64,000 bases of DNA from Candidatus Poribacteria bacterium (GTDB lineage Bacteria > Abyssobacteria > SURF-5), in the NCBI GenBank assembly GCA_016215705.1, contig JACRIR010000207.1, positions 19,886-83,885 of the forward strand, in the 5' to 3' direction. Under the pieces are notes generated by a model. It saw only the letters and a list, made by a program, of their open reading frames with translations. It was not told the DNA's origin and made no database searches. Below are positions 25,894 to 35,980 of this stretch, piece by piece; position 1 is the stretch's first letter; every line of letters starts with the position of its first letter. The position numbers were made by a program, and so were the translations under genes.

Positions 25894-26795
25894 ATGAGAC
25901 GGGACTGAACATCGCCGTCCTCGTCGCGCCTGTGCATGATTGCCGGAATCCCGTTCTCATCGACCCTGTTCGAAAGCAGGTCGATCCCTCATCCCTTCAC
26001 TGGATCCTGAATCCACCCGACACTATCGCGCTGGAACAAGCCTTGAGGCTGAGGGATCGCATTCCCCGATCGGGAGTCCGAGTGGTCAGTGTTGCCCCTC
26101 CATCAACAGAGCGTGTTCTTCGAGAGTGCCTTGCCGTCGGAGCCGATGAGCTCGCGCGGTTGTGGGACGAGCGTATCGAAGAGGCGGATACCCATAGCAT
26201 TGCCGCACTGTTGGCCGCCGTGATTCGCAGCGGACCGGTCGACTTGGTCTTGGCCGGATGGCGAAGTGCAGACATGGAACACGCGCAAACGGGCTCGATC
26301 GTGGCTGAACTCCTGGGGTTTCCTCAAATCACGTGTGCTCGAAGCGTCGAACCAGGCAGGGACCCGGCGCATATTCGAGTGGAGAAACGCATTCCGGGAT
26401 GCCTGCTCGCAATGTCGTGCGCTCTGCCCGCTTTAGTTACCGTGGAAAAAGGCCCTCCGTTGCGGTACCCTCGGTACTCCGATCGCCGCAATGCCTGGCG
26501 CACGCCCATTCGGGGTCTCGATCTCCGAGCCATCGGTTTGACAGAAGCTCCTCAGTCCCGACTCAGGGTAGAACGCATGACACCTCCCAAGCCGAGACGA
26601 AGGAGCGCCATTGGGGACGGCGCCAACATGCCCGTCGCGGCCAGGCTCCAGCGAATTATGGCCGGGGGCGCGCAGGCAAAGAAGGAGACGAACGTCCACC
26701 GATGCCCGGACAGGTCCTCCACGCTGAAGGTTATAGAACACATACTGAAAGAAAGGTTGGTCGTGCTCCCTGAAAAGAGCGGCAACGGAAGATAG
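25890..26795 (+). CDS. etfB: Electron transfer flavoprotein beta subunit
   Basis: A 301-residue EtfB-type protein starting at ATG in the ATGA overlap with etfA; the longer ORF of the track is an extension through etfA. Family features include DTIALEQALRLRD, VVSVAPPSTERVLRECLAVGAD and the loop ADMEHAQTGSIVAELLGFP, followed by RRIPG-like RIPGCLLAMSCALPALVTVE. It binds AMP or FAD depending on type. Relative to typical EtfB (about 260) it has an extra Arg-rich C-terminal stretch. Confidence 0.85.
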   Translation: MNETGLNIAVLVAPVHDCRNPVLIDPVRKQVDPSSLHWILNPPDTIALEQALRLRDRIPRSGVRVVSVAPPSTERVLRECLAVGADELARLWDERIEEADTHSIAALLAAVIRSGPVDLVLAGWRSADMEHAQTGSIVAELLGFPQITCARSVEPGRDPAHIRVEKRIPGCLLAMSCALPALVTVEKGPPLRYPRYSDRRNAWRTPIRGLDLRAIGLTEAPQSRLRVERMTPPKPRRRSAIGDGANMPVAARLQRIMAGGAQAKKETNVHRCPDRSSTLKVIEHILKERLVVLPEKSGNGR

Positions 26796-26829
26796 GGGAC
26801 ACGATGCCGCATCCTGTCCCCTATCTTCC
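26787..26829. repeat. Dispersed palindrome P6 with re-paired outer arms
   Basis: GGAAGATAGGGGACA and TGTCCCCTATCTTCC enclose the usual GATGCCGCATC-like centre. The outer arm GGAAGATA is unlike the CTTAATTC of other copies, yet fully complementary. It lies over the etfB 3' end and the etfB-etfD gap. Confidence 0.88.
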
Positions 26830-26850
26830 CAAGCGAAAAGGCAAGATTAG

Positions 26851-28815
26851 GTGAACGCAACCCGCGAGATTTTTTGGAACATAAACGGCCATGGGATCAT
26901 TTACTTCCTGTTTATTCTCGCGACCATCGCGTTTGGATACGGGATATTTCGCAGATATTACCTGTGGAGGCGCGGGCGGAGCGCCAATCGGAACGACCAA
27001 AAATGGGTGAGGATAAAGCTCGCTGTGGGTCTCGTTCTTGGGCACGAACGGATACTACGCAAACGTCAAGAAGGAATAATGCACCTTCTGATCTTCTGGG
27101 GCGTGGTCACCCTGTTTGCAGGAACGATTATGGTTGCTCTCCAGGCCGATTTGGGATTGAAGGTAATGGAGGGAAGGTTTTATCTGTGCCTCAAACCGAC
27201 ACTGGACATGGCAGGACTGGCAACATTAGTCGGACTTCTGATTGCTATATCTCGGCGCTATCTCAAACGGGCTGAAGGGCTGGATAACCAATCAACTGAC
27301 GGAATTGTCCTTGCGCTCTTGGCTGGCATCATCGTTTCCGGCTTCATAGTTGAAGGCCTCAGAATCGCGTCAACTCATGACCAGTGGGGCACATGGTCTC
27401 CGATAGGCGTCACTTTGGCCGGTGCGCTTGGTAGTGTAGATCGAGAGAATCTCGTCGCCGCACATAAGATTCTTTGGTGGACACACGCGGCGCTGGCCCT
27501 TGGTTTCATCGGCTATATTCCTCATTCAAAGTTGATTCATATCATAACCGCGCCCCTGAATACGTATTTCAGGTCGCTTGACGCCAAAGGGGCTATCCCC
27601 GCTCTAGACCTTGAAGATGACGCTGTCAAAAGCTTTGGAATAAATTCGCTCGAAGACTTCACATGGAAGGATTTGTTTGACGCCGACGCATGCGTCAGAT
27701 GCGGCCGTTGCGAGATTCATTGTCCCGCCCATTTGGCGGCGAAGCCTCTGTCGCCCAAGAAACTGATTCAAGATTTGAGAACTCACATGGCCGACGAAGG
27801 GCACGTGGTCGGCACTATTGTTGAAGAAGAGGCCGTCTGGGCTTGTACCACCTGCGGAGCATGCATGGAACAGTGTCCTGTTCTTGTAGAGCATATTCCG
27901 AAGATCGTAGAAATGCGTCGAGGGCAGGTACTGATGAAAAGTAATTTCCCCTCCGAGCTGAATCTCATCTTCCGGAATGCTGAAAGCAATGGCAACCCAT
28001 ACGGGCTGGGCCAGGCGAAACGGTCAGAATGGGCTAACGGATTGGAAGTGGAGATAGTTTCGGAAGGTCCGGCCCCGGAGTATCTCTATTGGGTAGGATG
28101 CGCCGGCTCATTCGACGACCGTAATCGACGTGTTTCCGCGGCCATGGCCGGAATACTGAAGCTTGCCGGTATTCATTTTGCCATCCTCGGAAATAGGGAA
28201 ACATGCTGCGGCGATTTCGCCAGAAGACTCGGAAATGAATATCTCTTCCAATCCATGGTTCGAGAGAATCTGGAAATACTAAACGGCTATGGTATCACAA
28301 AACTTGTTACCCAATGTCCGCATTGTTTTAATACTTTGCGAAACGAATATCCGCAATACGGAGGGAATCTCGAAGTAATACATCACACTGAGTTAATCGC
28401 CCAACTGCTCAAGTCCGGAAATCTCAAAATTAAAAGCAAGCTGGGGGGAACTGTTACCTACCAGGACCCTTGTTATATCGGACGGCATAATGATATTTAC
28501 GAAGCGCCTCGCGATATTATCGAGGCTTTGGGCGTTGAACTGGCCGAAATGCGCGGTTCCCACAATGAAAGTTTCTGTTGCGGCGCGGGTGGCGGACGGA
28601 TGTGGATGGAGGAACACACCGGGGAGAGAATCAATGTCAAGCGAACCGAAGACGCCCTGTGCACGAATTCGCAAACCATCGCGGCTGCCTGTCCTTACTG
28701 TCTGACCATGCTGGAGGACGGCATCAAGTTTAAAGATATGAACAATAAAGTAAGAACAGTTGACTTGGCGGAACTGGTAATTGAGGCAGTTCGCGGGAAA
28801 GGGGATTTTCGGTAG
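26851..28815 (+). CDS. EtfD-type membrane iron-sulfur oxidoreductase (ETF:quinone oxidoreductase-like)
   Basis: A 654-residue fusion. A NarI-like membrane cytochrome b part (about five helices within residues 10-245, His in LVLGHERI, HLLIFWG and HAALALGF) is followed by two 4Fe-4S motifs (CVRCGRCEIHCP near 280, CTTCGACMEQCP near 331) and two HdrD-type CCG domains (TCCGDFARR near 450, FCCGAGGGRMW near 577). This is the EtfD layout that passes electrons from reduced ETF to menaquinone in anaerobes. The start is GTG after the palindrome. Its place after etfAB supports the role. Confidence 0.9.
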   Translation: MNATREIFWNINGHGIIYFLFILATIAFGYGIFRRYYLWRRGRSANRNDQKWVRIKLAVGLVLGHERILRKRQEGIMHLLIFWGVVTLFAGTIMVALQADLGLKVMEGRFYLCLKPTLDMAGLATLVGLLIAISRRYLKRAEGLDNQSTDGIVLALLAGIIVSGFIVEGLRIASTHDQWGTWSPIGVTLAGALGSVDRENLVAAHKILWWTHAALALGFIGYIPHSKLIHIITAPLNTYFRSLDAKGAIPALDLEDDAVKSFGINSLEDFTWKDLFDADACVRCGRCEIHCPAHLAAKPLSPKKLIQDLRTHMADEGHVVGTIVEEEAVWACTTCGACMEQCPVLVEHIPKIVEMRRGQVLMKSNFPSELNLIFRNAESNGNPYGLGQAKRSEWANGLEVEIVSEGPAPEYLYWVGCAGSFDDRNRRVSAAMAGILKLAGIHFAILGNRETCCGDFARRLGNEYLFQSMVRENLEILNGYGITKLVTQCPHCFNTLRNEYPQYGGNLEVIHHTELIAQLLKSGNLKIKSKLGGTVTYQDPCYIGRHNDIYEAPRDIIEALGVELAEMRGSHNESFCCGAGGGRMWMEEHTGERINVKRTEDALCTNSQTIAAACPYCLTMLEDGIKFKDMNNKVRTVDLAELVIEAVRGKGDFR

Positions 28816-28844
28816 GATTCTTATTGTCTTATCGAAAAAAAGAC

Positions 28845-28903
28845 TTGACATGGGTAAGACCAAGTGTTACAATAGTGATATAATAAAATATAATTTCACT
28901 ATG
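28845..28903 (+). promoter_or_regulatory. Shared promoter/operator module D
   Basis: TTGACA (28845-28850), 17 bases, TACAAT (28868-28873), then the dyad TAGTGATAT...TTTCACTA (28873-28901) with AAAATATAAT starting 17 bases after the start of the -10. It is the promoter of the nrfD-like operon. Confidence 0.82.
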
Positions 28904-29025
28904 AAATGTGATGGTGCTAATCCATAATTCGCGCAAGGCGGAGAGAGGTAACACTGAGGCGAATCTTTCGACCCTGTATGGATTCGGAGATTCTCTGACG
29001 GCAAGCGAGAAAGGGGAGAGCTGTT

Positions 29026-29895
29026 TTGGATAGATTTATTGTCGAAGCGAAACGCAACAAAGAATGGAATTTCCCGGTCGCTTTGAGTTTCTCGAGTGAA
29101 GGAATTGGAGCCGCGCTGTTTGCCCTCGGAGTTGGCGCGAATTCCAGGACCGGTATGATAGCAGGACTGCTCTTCGTGTTCATTGGAGCATTTGCGCTAT
29201 TCCTTGACCTTGGCCATCCCTCGCGGTTTTGGCGAGTCATCTCGAACACAACAAAGGCGTGGATGAGCCGGGGCGCTGTTTCCATGTCCGCATTGATCCT
29301 TCTGGGGGGAGTCAGCATTGCGCCAGCAGTCAGCATTTCGGATGGATTATCTGCAACCGTTAGATTCGTTGCGCTGATCTCCTCACTCTTCGTTATGTTA
29401 TACGGTGGATTCCTTCTCGCGTCCATGACTTCGATTCGCCTCTGGAAGACCCTCTGGATACCGATTCTGTTTCTTGCCCATTCGATGACTTCAGCAATCG
29501 TGATCTTCGCCGGGATTTCGGCCTTGGCCCCCGGAGGAGGTGGAATGGACCCCCGATATCGAGTCGCCGCCATGGCTTCGATGTTTGGTTGTCTCGTTGT
29601 GAGCCTGGCATACATTTGGGCGATGTCCTCATCAAACGTTTCAACGGTCGCTTCCAGGGAATCTGTGCGTCTCTTGATTCGCGGCGATTCCATGCCTTTC
29701 TTTGTGGGAGGCGGTCTTGTTTGTGGTATTATTTTGCCTTTAGTAATCACCGCCGTCTTTCACCCGGGTTCTTCTGCGTCCGGAGGAGCCGCGTCCCTGT
29801 TGTTCCTTATCGCCGCAATCGTTCTTCGGGCGGGTGGCGATGTGAGCTTCCGCTATTCTCTTTTGAAAGCGGGAACATATGAGCCACCGCTATGA
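29026..29895 (+). CDS. NrfD/PsrC-like membrane subunit
   Basis: A 289-residue integral membrane protein with about eight hydrophobic helices. The pattern LFLDLGHPSRFW in the second loop is characteristic of NrfD/PsrC quinone-binding subunits. It would exchange electrons between quinone and the iron-sulfur subunit encoded two genes later. The start is TTG after AAAGGGGAGAG. It is the first gene of the operon behind module D, followed by the molybdopterin subunit and the four-cluster ferredoxin (order C-A-B). Confidence 0.85.
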   Translation: MDRFIVEAKRNKEWNFPVALSFSSEGIGAALFALGVGANSRTGMIAGLLFVFIGAFALFLDLGHPSRFWRVISNTTKAWMSRGAVSMSALILLGGVSIAPAVSISDGLSATVRFVALISSLFVMLYGGFLLASMTSIRLWKTLWIPILFLAHSMTSAIVIFAGISALAPGGGGMDPRYRVAAMASMFGCLVVSLAYIWAMSSSNVSTVASRESVRLLIRGDSMPFFVGGGLVCGIILPLVITAVFHPGSSASGGAASLLFLIAAIVLRAGGDVSFRYSLLKAGTYEPPL

Positions 29896-29963
29896 CGACG
29901 AGGTAATCTCATTGAGGGCCGATCGGGCATCGAACAATGGCATTTGATCCGAAAGGAGTACAC

Positions 29964-32564
29964 ATGGCCACCAAGGGTTTTGATAAAGAGGCGTGGATTC
30001 CGACTTCCTGCAACGGATGCTTCAATGTCTGCGCCATCAAGGTGCATCGGAAAGATGGAAAAGTCGTAGGTGTCAAAGGCGACTCTTCGGTCTTGAGTTC
30101 GAAGGGGAAAGTGTGCGGGAAATCGATGGCGCGCGTCGCAGACCTCTACGACCCAAATCGCGTGACGGTCCCTCTAAAGAGAACCAATCCGGAAAAAGGG
30201 ATAGGCGTCGACCCAAAATGGAAAGAGATATCATGGGAAGAAGCGATGACGACGATTGTCGAAAGACTCGACAAAGTCCGCAAAGATGATCCCAGAAAAC
30301 TGGTGCTTGCGAATTTTGACCTATGTAATATGGCGGTCGTGAGCGGTTTTGGTGAGGGGTTCGGAACTCCCAACTACGACTTGTACAACGCCACCTATTG
30401 CGGAAGCGGTCTTCACACGATCTTCTTTCTAACCCTTGGAACGGTCAATTCAGAGATAGACCTCGAGCGCTGTAACTATATGGTCCTCTGGGGCGCGCAA
30501 TTGGGGCTCGGCGCAAACAACAACTGCATGCGCGCAATCGACAACATGGCAAAGGCGCGCAAAAGGGGTGCCCGCCTCGTGGTAATTGACCCCATCTGCG
30601 GCCATGCCGGCGCAAAAGCTGACGAATGGGTCCCGATCCTGCCGGGGACCGACGGCGCCCTGGCTCTCGGAATGGTGAACGTCTTATTGAACGAACTCGG
30701 GCTCTACGACGCGGAATTCCTGAAACGAAAAACGAACGCCCCGTATCTCGTTCGGCCTGATGGCCGCTACGCAAGAGACCCTCAAAGTCACGAGCCATTG
30801 GTGTGGGACCCGGTAGAAAAGAAAGCCAAGCAATACGACGCAGCGGATGTGGAGGATTATGCCCTGGCGGGAGTCTATCACCTGACTGATGGAGCGTGCA
30901 CTCCCGCGTTCGAACTTCTTAAGCAGCATGTGCGAAAATATTCAGTCGAGGAGGTTTCGCGAATCACAACGGTCCCCGTAGATACGATACGGCGGATCGC
31001 TCGAGAGTTCGGAGAAGCTTCCCAGATCGGCGCCACAATCGAGATGGACGGTCAAACACTTCCGCTGCGTCCCGCCGCGATAGATTTCAAAAGAGGGGTC
31101 AACGCCCACAAGAACGGTTACTTTAACTGTTTCTCGCTTCAACTGCTCAATATTGTGGTCGGCGCCCCGAACAATCCGGGTGGTCTGCTCGGCACGAACG
31201 CAATCGGGCCGTATTCCTTGTGGCGGGCCTATAAGGGAAAAGACGGGCTTCTCACGAACAATCATTATGAGCTTGCCCGTGGAGCGGCATTCTTTTCCCC
31301 ATATCCTCCGAAGAAAGCAGCTCCTCCGGACTCTCTCAATTTGATGAGCTTGTTCCCCGCGACGGGCTTCCTTCCAGCGATGCCGCATTTTACAATGCAC
31401 GACCCGGGGAAATTCCGTCTGCCATATAAGCCGTCGGCCCTGATTATGTGCCGCTCAAACTTCATCAAGAGTTACCTCGATCCGCGGGCAATCGCGGATA
31501 ATCTCAAGAAGCTCGATTTCATCCTTGCATTCGCTCGCCAAATCGATGAGGTATCCGAATTCGCCGACATCCTGTTGCCGGAAGCCCACGATTTCGAGCG
31601 ATATTGGACGTTTCCCGCCAACCAGCCTCTCGGCTTTATCACGCCCGGCCCCGGCAAATGGTACGGCCAGATTGTCCAACCGGTTGTTGACCCGCCCCCC
31701 GGCGTGAGGAACTGGCTTGACGTCCTAATGGATATTGCCGAACGGCTGGGCATTCTGGCCGGGATGAACGAAGTAATAAACCGGCGCACCGGCTTTGATG
31801 TCGCGTTCGAACTCGGTGTGGCTTCCGAGAAACTTCGACCCGACAAGAAATATACCGTTGAAGAAATCTGCAAGAAGCAAGTTGAAGTTTACACCGGCGG
31901 GGTACCCTATAACGATGAGATGTTCCGCGAGAGCGCGGCGATAGATTTCTACCCGAAGAGCATCGAGGAGTCATTCCCCGGTCCCTTCGTGGAAGGACGT
32001 ATCCCCATCTATCTCGAGCATCTGATTGACGTCGGAGAAGATGTGAAGAAAGTGACAAAGAAACTGGGCATGGACTGGTGGGACACCTCCCCTTATCGTC
32101 CTCTGGCCGACTGGCGCCCGTGTCCTCCGTTCGAAAGCAAGGCGGAGGGATACGATCTGTTCCTCGCCAACAGCAAGACGGCTCTGGTCGCCCATTCGCT
32201 CAACGCAGAGAATGCCTGGATAGACGATGTCTGCAAGAGGCATCGCATGGACCATTACATTCTCGTCCACACGAGCGCCGCGGCGAAAAAAGGAATCAAG
32301 GATGGCGACATGATCTGGGTGGAGTCCGAAACAGAAGTCAGAGTAAAAGGGAAAGCGCGGGTGACGGAATGCGTCCATCCGAAAGTAGTTGGGACACTCG
32401 GTAATCTCGGCGGGTGGGCTCGTGGGAAACCGATCGCAAAAGGAAAAGGAATACATTCAAACTCGCTTATCAAGTTTGATTGGGAGATGGTCGACCCGGT
32501 CTCGGGACAAATTGATACCTGTGCCAGGGTGAAAATCTACAAGGCAGGGAACAACAATGAGTAA
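29964..32564 (+). CDS. Molybdopterin oxidoreductase catalytic subunit (Psr/Phs/DMSO-reductase family)
   Basis: An 866-residue Mo/W-bisPGD enzyme. The N-terminal cluster motif TSCNGCFNVC with a fourth Cys in GKVCGK (C16, C19, C23, about C50) binds 4Fe-4S. GTPNYDLYNATYCGSG (about residue 146) puts a Cys where the family has its metal ligand. LLPEAHDFERYW and the C-terminal dinucleotide-binding domain are intact. The ATG at 29964 follows AAAGGAG. No twin-arginine signal is seen, so it may face the cytoplasm. Substrate unknown: sulfur compounds are classical, but the neighbours point to a dehydrogenase or hydroxylase step in acid catabolism. Confidence 0.87.
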   Translation: MATKGFDKEAWIPTSCNGCFNVCAIKVHRKDGKVVGVKGDSSVLSSKGKVCGKSMARVADLYDPNRVTVPLKRTNPEKGIGVDPKWKEISWEEAMTTIVERLDKVRKDDPRKLVLANFDLCNMAVVSGFGEGFGTPNYDLYNATYCGSGLHTIFFLTLGTVNSEIDLERCNYMVLWGAQLGLGANNNCMRAIDNMAKARKRGARLVVIDPICGHAGAKADEWVPILPGTDGALALGMVNVLLNELGLYDAEFLKRKTNAPYLVRPDGRYARDPQSHEPLVWDPVEKKAKQYDAADVEDYALAGVYHLTDGACTPAFELLKQHVRKYSVEEVSRITTVPVDTIRRIAREFGEASQIGATIEMDGQTLPLRPAAIDFKRGVNAHKNGYFNCFSLQLLNIVVGAPNNPGGLLGTNAIGPYSLWRAYKGKDGLLTNNHYELARGAAFFSPYPPKKAAPPDSLNLMSLFPATGFLPAMPHFTMHDPGKFRLPYKPSALIMCRSNFIKSYLDPRAIADNLKKLDFILAFARQIDEVSEFADILLPEAHDFERYWTFPANQPLGFITPGPGKWYGQIVQPVVDPPPGVRNWLDVLMDIAERLGILAGMNEVINRRTGFDVAFELGVASEKLRPDKKYTVEEICKKQVEVYTGGVPYNDEMFRESAAIDFYPKSIEESFPGPFVEGRIPIYLEHLIDVGEDVKKVTKKLGMDWWDTSPYRPLADWRPCPPFESKAEGYDLFLANSKTALVAHSLNAENAWIDDVCKRHRMDHYILVHTSAAAKKGIKDGDMIWVESETEVRVKGKARVTECVHPKVVGTLGNLGGWARGKPIAKGKGIHSNSLIKFDWEMVDPVSGQIDTCARVKIYKAGNNNE

Positions 32565-33189
32565 ATATGCGATGTTCATTGATCTGGACCTCTGTATCGG
32601 CTGTAATGCGTGTACTATGGCGTGCAAGGCCGAGCACGGCACACAGCCCGGAGTCTTTTGGGCCTTTGTCCTCGAAAAGGAAGAGGGCAAACAGCCGGAT
32701 GTCAAGAGACAGTTTATCCCCGTTCTCTGCAATCACTGCGAGAAACCGCTGTGCGAAAAAGTCTGTCCCACACGTGCGACACACCGGGACGCAAAGGGCA
32801 TCGTTCTGATTGACTACGACAAGTGCGTCGGCTGTAAAGCCTGCATCTCAGCCTGCCCGTACAATATCCGCACATACGTAAAGCGGGAGGAGTTCTATTT
32901 CCCCAACACACCTATCCCATACGGTGTAAATGAATTGCGAGGCATCGAGGGAGTCGTCCAAAAATGCAACTTGTGTGCGGACAGGCTGAAAAACGGCCAG
33001 GAGCCTGCTTGCGTCGAGGTTTGCCCTACAAGCTGTCGGACCTTCGGCGACCTCGAAAACCCGGAAAGCGACGTTGCGAAACTGAAGAAAACCGTGAAAA
33101 GCTTTCAATTGCTTCCCGAAATGGGAACCGAACCTTCAGTGTATTATATGAGGACCGACAGAAAGCGGGCATTCGTCAGGGCCAAATGA
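32557..33189 (+). CDS. Four-cluster ferredoxin subunit (PsrB/DmsB/NrfC-like)
   Basis: A 210-residue electron-transfer subunit with four Cys clusters: CIGCNACTMAC, CNHCEKPLCEKVCP, CVGCKACISACP and CNLCADRLKNGQEPACVEVCP. It wires the molybdopterin subunit to the NrfD-like membrane subunit. Its ATG overlaps the stop of the catalytic gene by eight bases, indicating translational coupling. Confidence 0.92.
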   Translation: MSKYAMFIDLDLCIGCNACTMACKAEHGTQPGVFWAFVLEKEEGKQPDVKRQFIPVLCNHCEKPLCEKVCPTRATHRDAKGIVLIDYDKCVGCKACISACPYNIRTYVKREEFYFPNTPIPYGVNELRGIEGVVQKCNLCADRLKNGQEPACVEVCPTSCRTFGDLENPESDVAKLKKTVKSFQLLPEMGTEPSVYYMRTDRKRAFVRAK

Positions 33190-33199
33190 GGGCGTAACC

Positions 33200-34450
33200 A
33201 TGGGGCAGACCATAGCCGAAAAAATCTTCTCCGAGAAACTCTCGCGGCCCGTCAGGGCGGGAGAATACGTTATTGCGCCCATCGATTGCGCAATGCTTCA
33301 TGAAGGATTCGTCCGGAGCTGGATGCAACTCATGTCCGCAGGTGTGAGCACAGTCTGGGACCCTGACAAAATCGTCGTGCTGTTTGACCACTATGTCCCC
33401 GCGCCGACCGAACGAATGGCCTCCGCGCATATGATGGTGCGCAACGTCATCCAGGCCACGGGAATAAAACATTACTATGGCGAACGAGAAGGCATCTGCC
33501 ATCAGGTCATGATCGAAAAAGGCCATGCGCTCCCCGGCGCTCTCGTTGTCGGCACCGACTCGCACACATGCAGTTACGGAGCGTTGGGCGCAGCGGGCAC
33601 AGGCATCGGGACGACCGAAATGGCCTACGTGCTGGCGCGCGGCGAGCTGTGGTTCAGAGTCCCCGAGACAGTCAAGTTCGCGCTGCGTGGCAAGCTTCCC
33701 AAAATTGTCGCCTCAAAAGATATCCTCTTGCACATTGCCGGAAGATTCGGCGTGGAAATCGCTCAGTATAAATCCGCTGAATTTGTTGGCGAAGCCGCCG
33801 ATGCCATGAGCATCGAAGGGCGGATTACAATGAGCAACATGGCAGTAGAGATCGGCGCCAAGTTCGGATTCTTCAATACAGACGACAAAACATTGGAGTA
33901 TCTCAAGGGGCGTGCCGCTGTCCCCTCCAGGAAACTGGCCGCCGATGCCGATGCCGCATACGCGAGCGCCTACGATGTCGACGTGAGCGACCTCGAACCT
34001 CAGGTGGCATGCCCTCATTCGGTCGGCAACGTGAAGCCGGTCCGCGAAGCGCAAGGCACGCCGGTTAATCAGGCGCTCCTCGGCTCGTGCACAAACGGAC
34101 GGCTTGAAGACCTGCGGGTTGCGGCCGAAATACTCAAAGGTCGCAGCGTCAACCGCTTCACGCGCCTTTATGTGTACCCCGCCTCACGTGAAGTCTATAT
34201 CGATGCGATGAAATCCGGCGTAATACAGACGCTCTCGGAAGCCGGCGCAATAATCTGCAATCCATGCTGCGGCCCCTGTTTCGGAGGGCACGCAGGCTTG
34301 CTTGCGCCCGGTGAGAGATGCATCTCCTCGACAAACCGGAACTTCAAGGGACGCATGGGAAGCGCCGATGCCGAGGTCTATCTTGCCTCGCCCGCCACCG
34401 TCGCGGCATCCGCTCTCAGAGGCGCTATTACCGACCCGAGGGAGGTGTGA
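33200..34450 (+). CDS. Aconitase-family hydratase, large subunit (LeuC/DmdA-like)
   Basis: A 416-residue protein of the split aconitase group (isopropylmalate isomerase, homoaconitase, dimethylmaleate hydratase). Cluster-binding Cys are seen in LGSCTNGRLEDLRVAAEIL and CNPCCGPCFGG, and GTDSHTCSYGALGAAGTGIG is intact. It hydrates or isomerises a di/tricarboxylate. There are no other leucine genes here; a PEP-mutase-family lyase follows. That pairing resembles the dimethylmaleate hydratase/dimethylmalate lyase steps of clostridial nicotinate fermentation. The resemblance is by gene neighbourhood, not proof. LeuC remains an alternative. Confidence 0.85.
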   Translation: MGQTIAEKIFSEKLSRPVRAGEYVIAPIDCAMLHEGFVRSWMQLMSAGVSTVWDPDKIVVLFDHYVPAPTERMASAHMMVRNVIQATGIKHYYGEREGICHQVMIEKGHALPGALVVGTDSHTCSYGALGAAGTGIGTTEMAYVLARGELWFRVPETVKFALRGKLPKIVASKDILLHIAGRFGVEIAQYKSAEFVGEAADAMSIEGRITMSNMAVEIGAKFGFFNTDDKTLEYLKGRAAVPSRKLAADADAAYASAYDVDVSDLEPQVACPHSVGNVKPVREAQGTPVNQALLGSCTNGRLEDLRVAAEILKGRSVNRFTRLYVYPASREVYIDAMKSGVIQTLSEAGAIICNPCCGPCFGGHAGLLAPGERCISSTNRNFKGRMGSADAEVYLASPATVAASALRGAITDPREV

Positions 34451-34453
34451 TCG

Positions 34454-34945
<492 letters not shown>

Positions 34946-34991
34946 CGGATAGTGCAATATATCACAACTATTGTTCCTCTTTTGCCTCTTT

Positions 34992-35026
34992 TGACCATGA
35001 ATCATGAACCCGGAACCATGAACCCT
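34992..35026 (+). repeat. Heptamer array H4 (5 units)
   Basis: TGACCAT, GAATCAT, GAACCCG, GAACCAT, GAACCCT in 7-base phase, followed by TTCAGGAGG, the ribosome-binding site of the next gene. Confidence 0.82.
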
Positions 35027-35043
35027 TTCAGGAGGTCAACCAA

Positions 35044-35901
35044 ATGAGCTCTGACAGCCGGTTTAAGGAAATGCTTTCAAGGGGCAAGCTCATAGTGGCG
35101 CCAGGCGCATATGACGCACTCACCGCCAAATTGATAGAAGGCGCAGGATTTGAAGCCCTGTACATGACGGGATATGGGACAGCGGCCTCAAGATTCGGAT
35201 TCCCGGATATTGGACTTCTGACGATGACCGAAATGCTCATGAACGCGCGGGCGATAGCAGACGCGGTTCAGATACCCCTCATAGCCGACGCGGACACCGG
35301 CTACGGGAACCCGATAAATATGATTCGGACAGTTAGAGAATATGAGAGAGCCGGCGCGGCCGCCATCCACGTCGAAGACCAGGTCTGGCCCAAACGGTGC
35401 GGCCATATGAGCGGCAAGCAGGTGATACCCAAGAACGAGATGGTTGCAAAGATAAGGGCCGCCGTCGACAGCAGAAAGTCGGATGGTTTCATTATTATCG
35501 CACGCTGCGACGCGCTGGCGGTCGAAGGATGGGATGCGGCCATCGAAAGGGGCCATTCATATGAAGAGGCCGGAGCGGACGTCATCTTCATCGAAGCGCC
35601 GGAGTCGGTCGAGCAAATGAGCCGGATACCGAAGCTATTCAAAAAGCCGTGCCTGATAAACATGGCGCCCCGCACGCCTTCACTCCCGGCCAAAACCCTC
35701 GAAGAGTTTGGATTCGCCATTGCCATCTACCCCGGCATCTGTCTTGCCACCACCATCCAGACAAACATGGATTGTCTCCGGAAATTCAAAGAGGAGGGGA
35801 CGCCTCCCGATTTCGGGGGATTCCTCGCGGCCTTCATACAGTTCAACCAGTTTCTCGGCGTGCCCGAATACAACGCGCTTGAGGAAAAATACAAGTCATA
35901 A
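35044..35901 (+). CDS. PEP mutase/isocitrate lyase superfamily lyase (2,3-dimethylmalate or methylisocitrate lyase-like)
   Basis: A 285-residue TIM barrel. VAPGAYDALTAKLIEGAGFEA starts the fold, ADADTGYGN gives metal ligands, and HVEDQVWPKRCGHMSGK carries the catalytic Cys of the lyase subgroup (phosphonate mutases lack it). Expected chemistry is a retro-aldol cleavage of a substituted malate or methylisocitrate to pyruvate or succinate plus a second acid. With the aconitase-type hydratase just upstream, 2,3-dimethylmalate lyase is an attractive reading; oxaloacetate decarboxylase activity also occurs in the family. ATG follows CAGGAGGTCAACC. Confidence 0.85.
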   Translation: MSSDSRFKEMLSRGKLIVAPGAYDALTAKLIEGAGFEALYMTGYGTAASRFGFPDIGLLTMTEMLMNARAIADAVQIPLIADADTGYGNPINMIRTVREYERAGAAAIHVEDQVWPKRCGHMSGKQVIPKNEMVAKIRAAVDSRKSDGFIIIARCDALAVEGWDAAIERGHSYEEAGADVIFIEAPESVEQMSRIPKLFKKPCLINMAPRTPSLPAKTLEEFGFAIAIYPGICLATTIQTNMDCLRKFKEEGTPPDFGGFLAAFIQFNQFLGVPEYNALEEKYKS

Positions 35902-35926
35902 GCAATTTTGAATCTTTTCTTGTTTT

Positions 35927-35961
35927 CAACCGTAAACAGTGGACTGTAAACCGTAGACCCT
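35927..35961 (+). repeat. Heptamer array H5 (5 units)
   Basis: CAACCGT, AAACAGT, GGACTGT, AAACCGT, AGACCCT in phase, just before the AAGGAG ribosome-binding site of the gene at 35981. Confidence 0.82.
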
Positions 35962-35980
35962 AACACAAGGAGATCGGAAA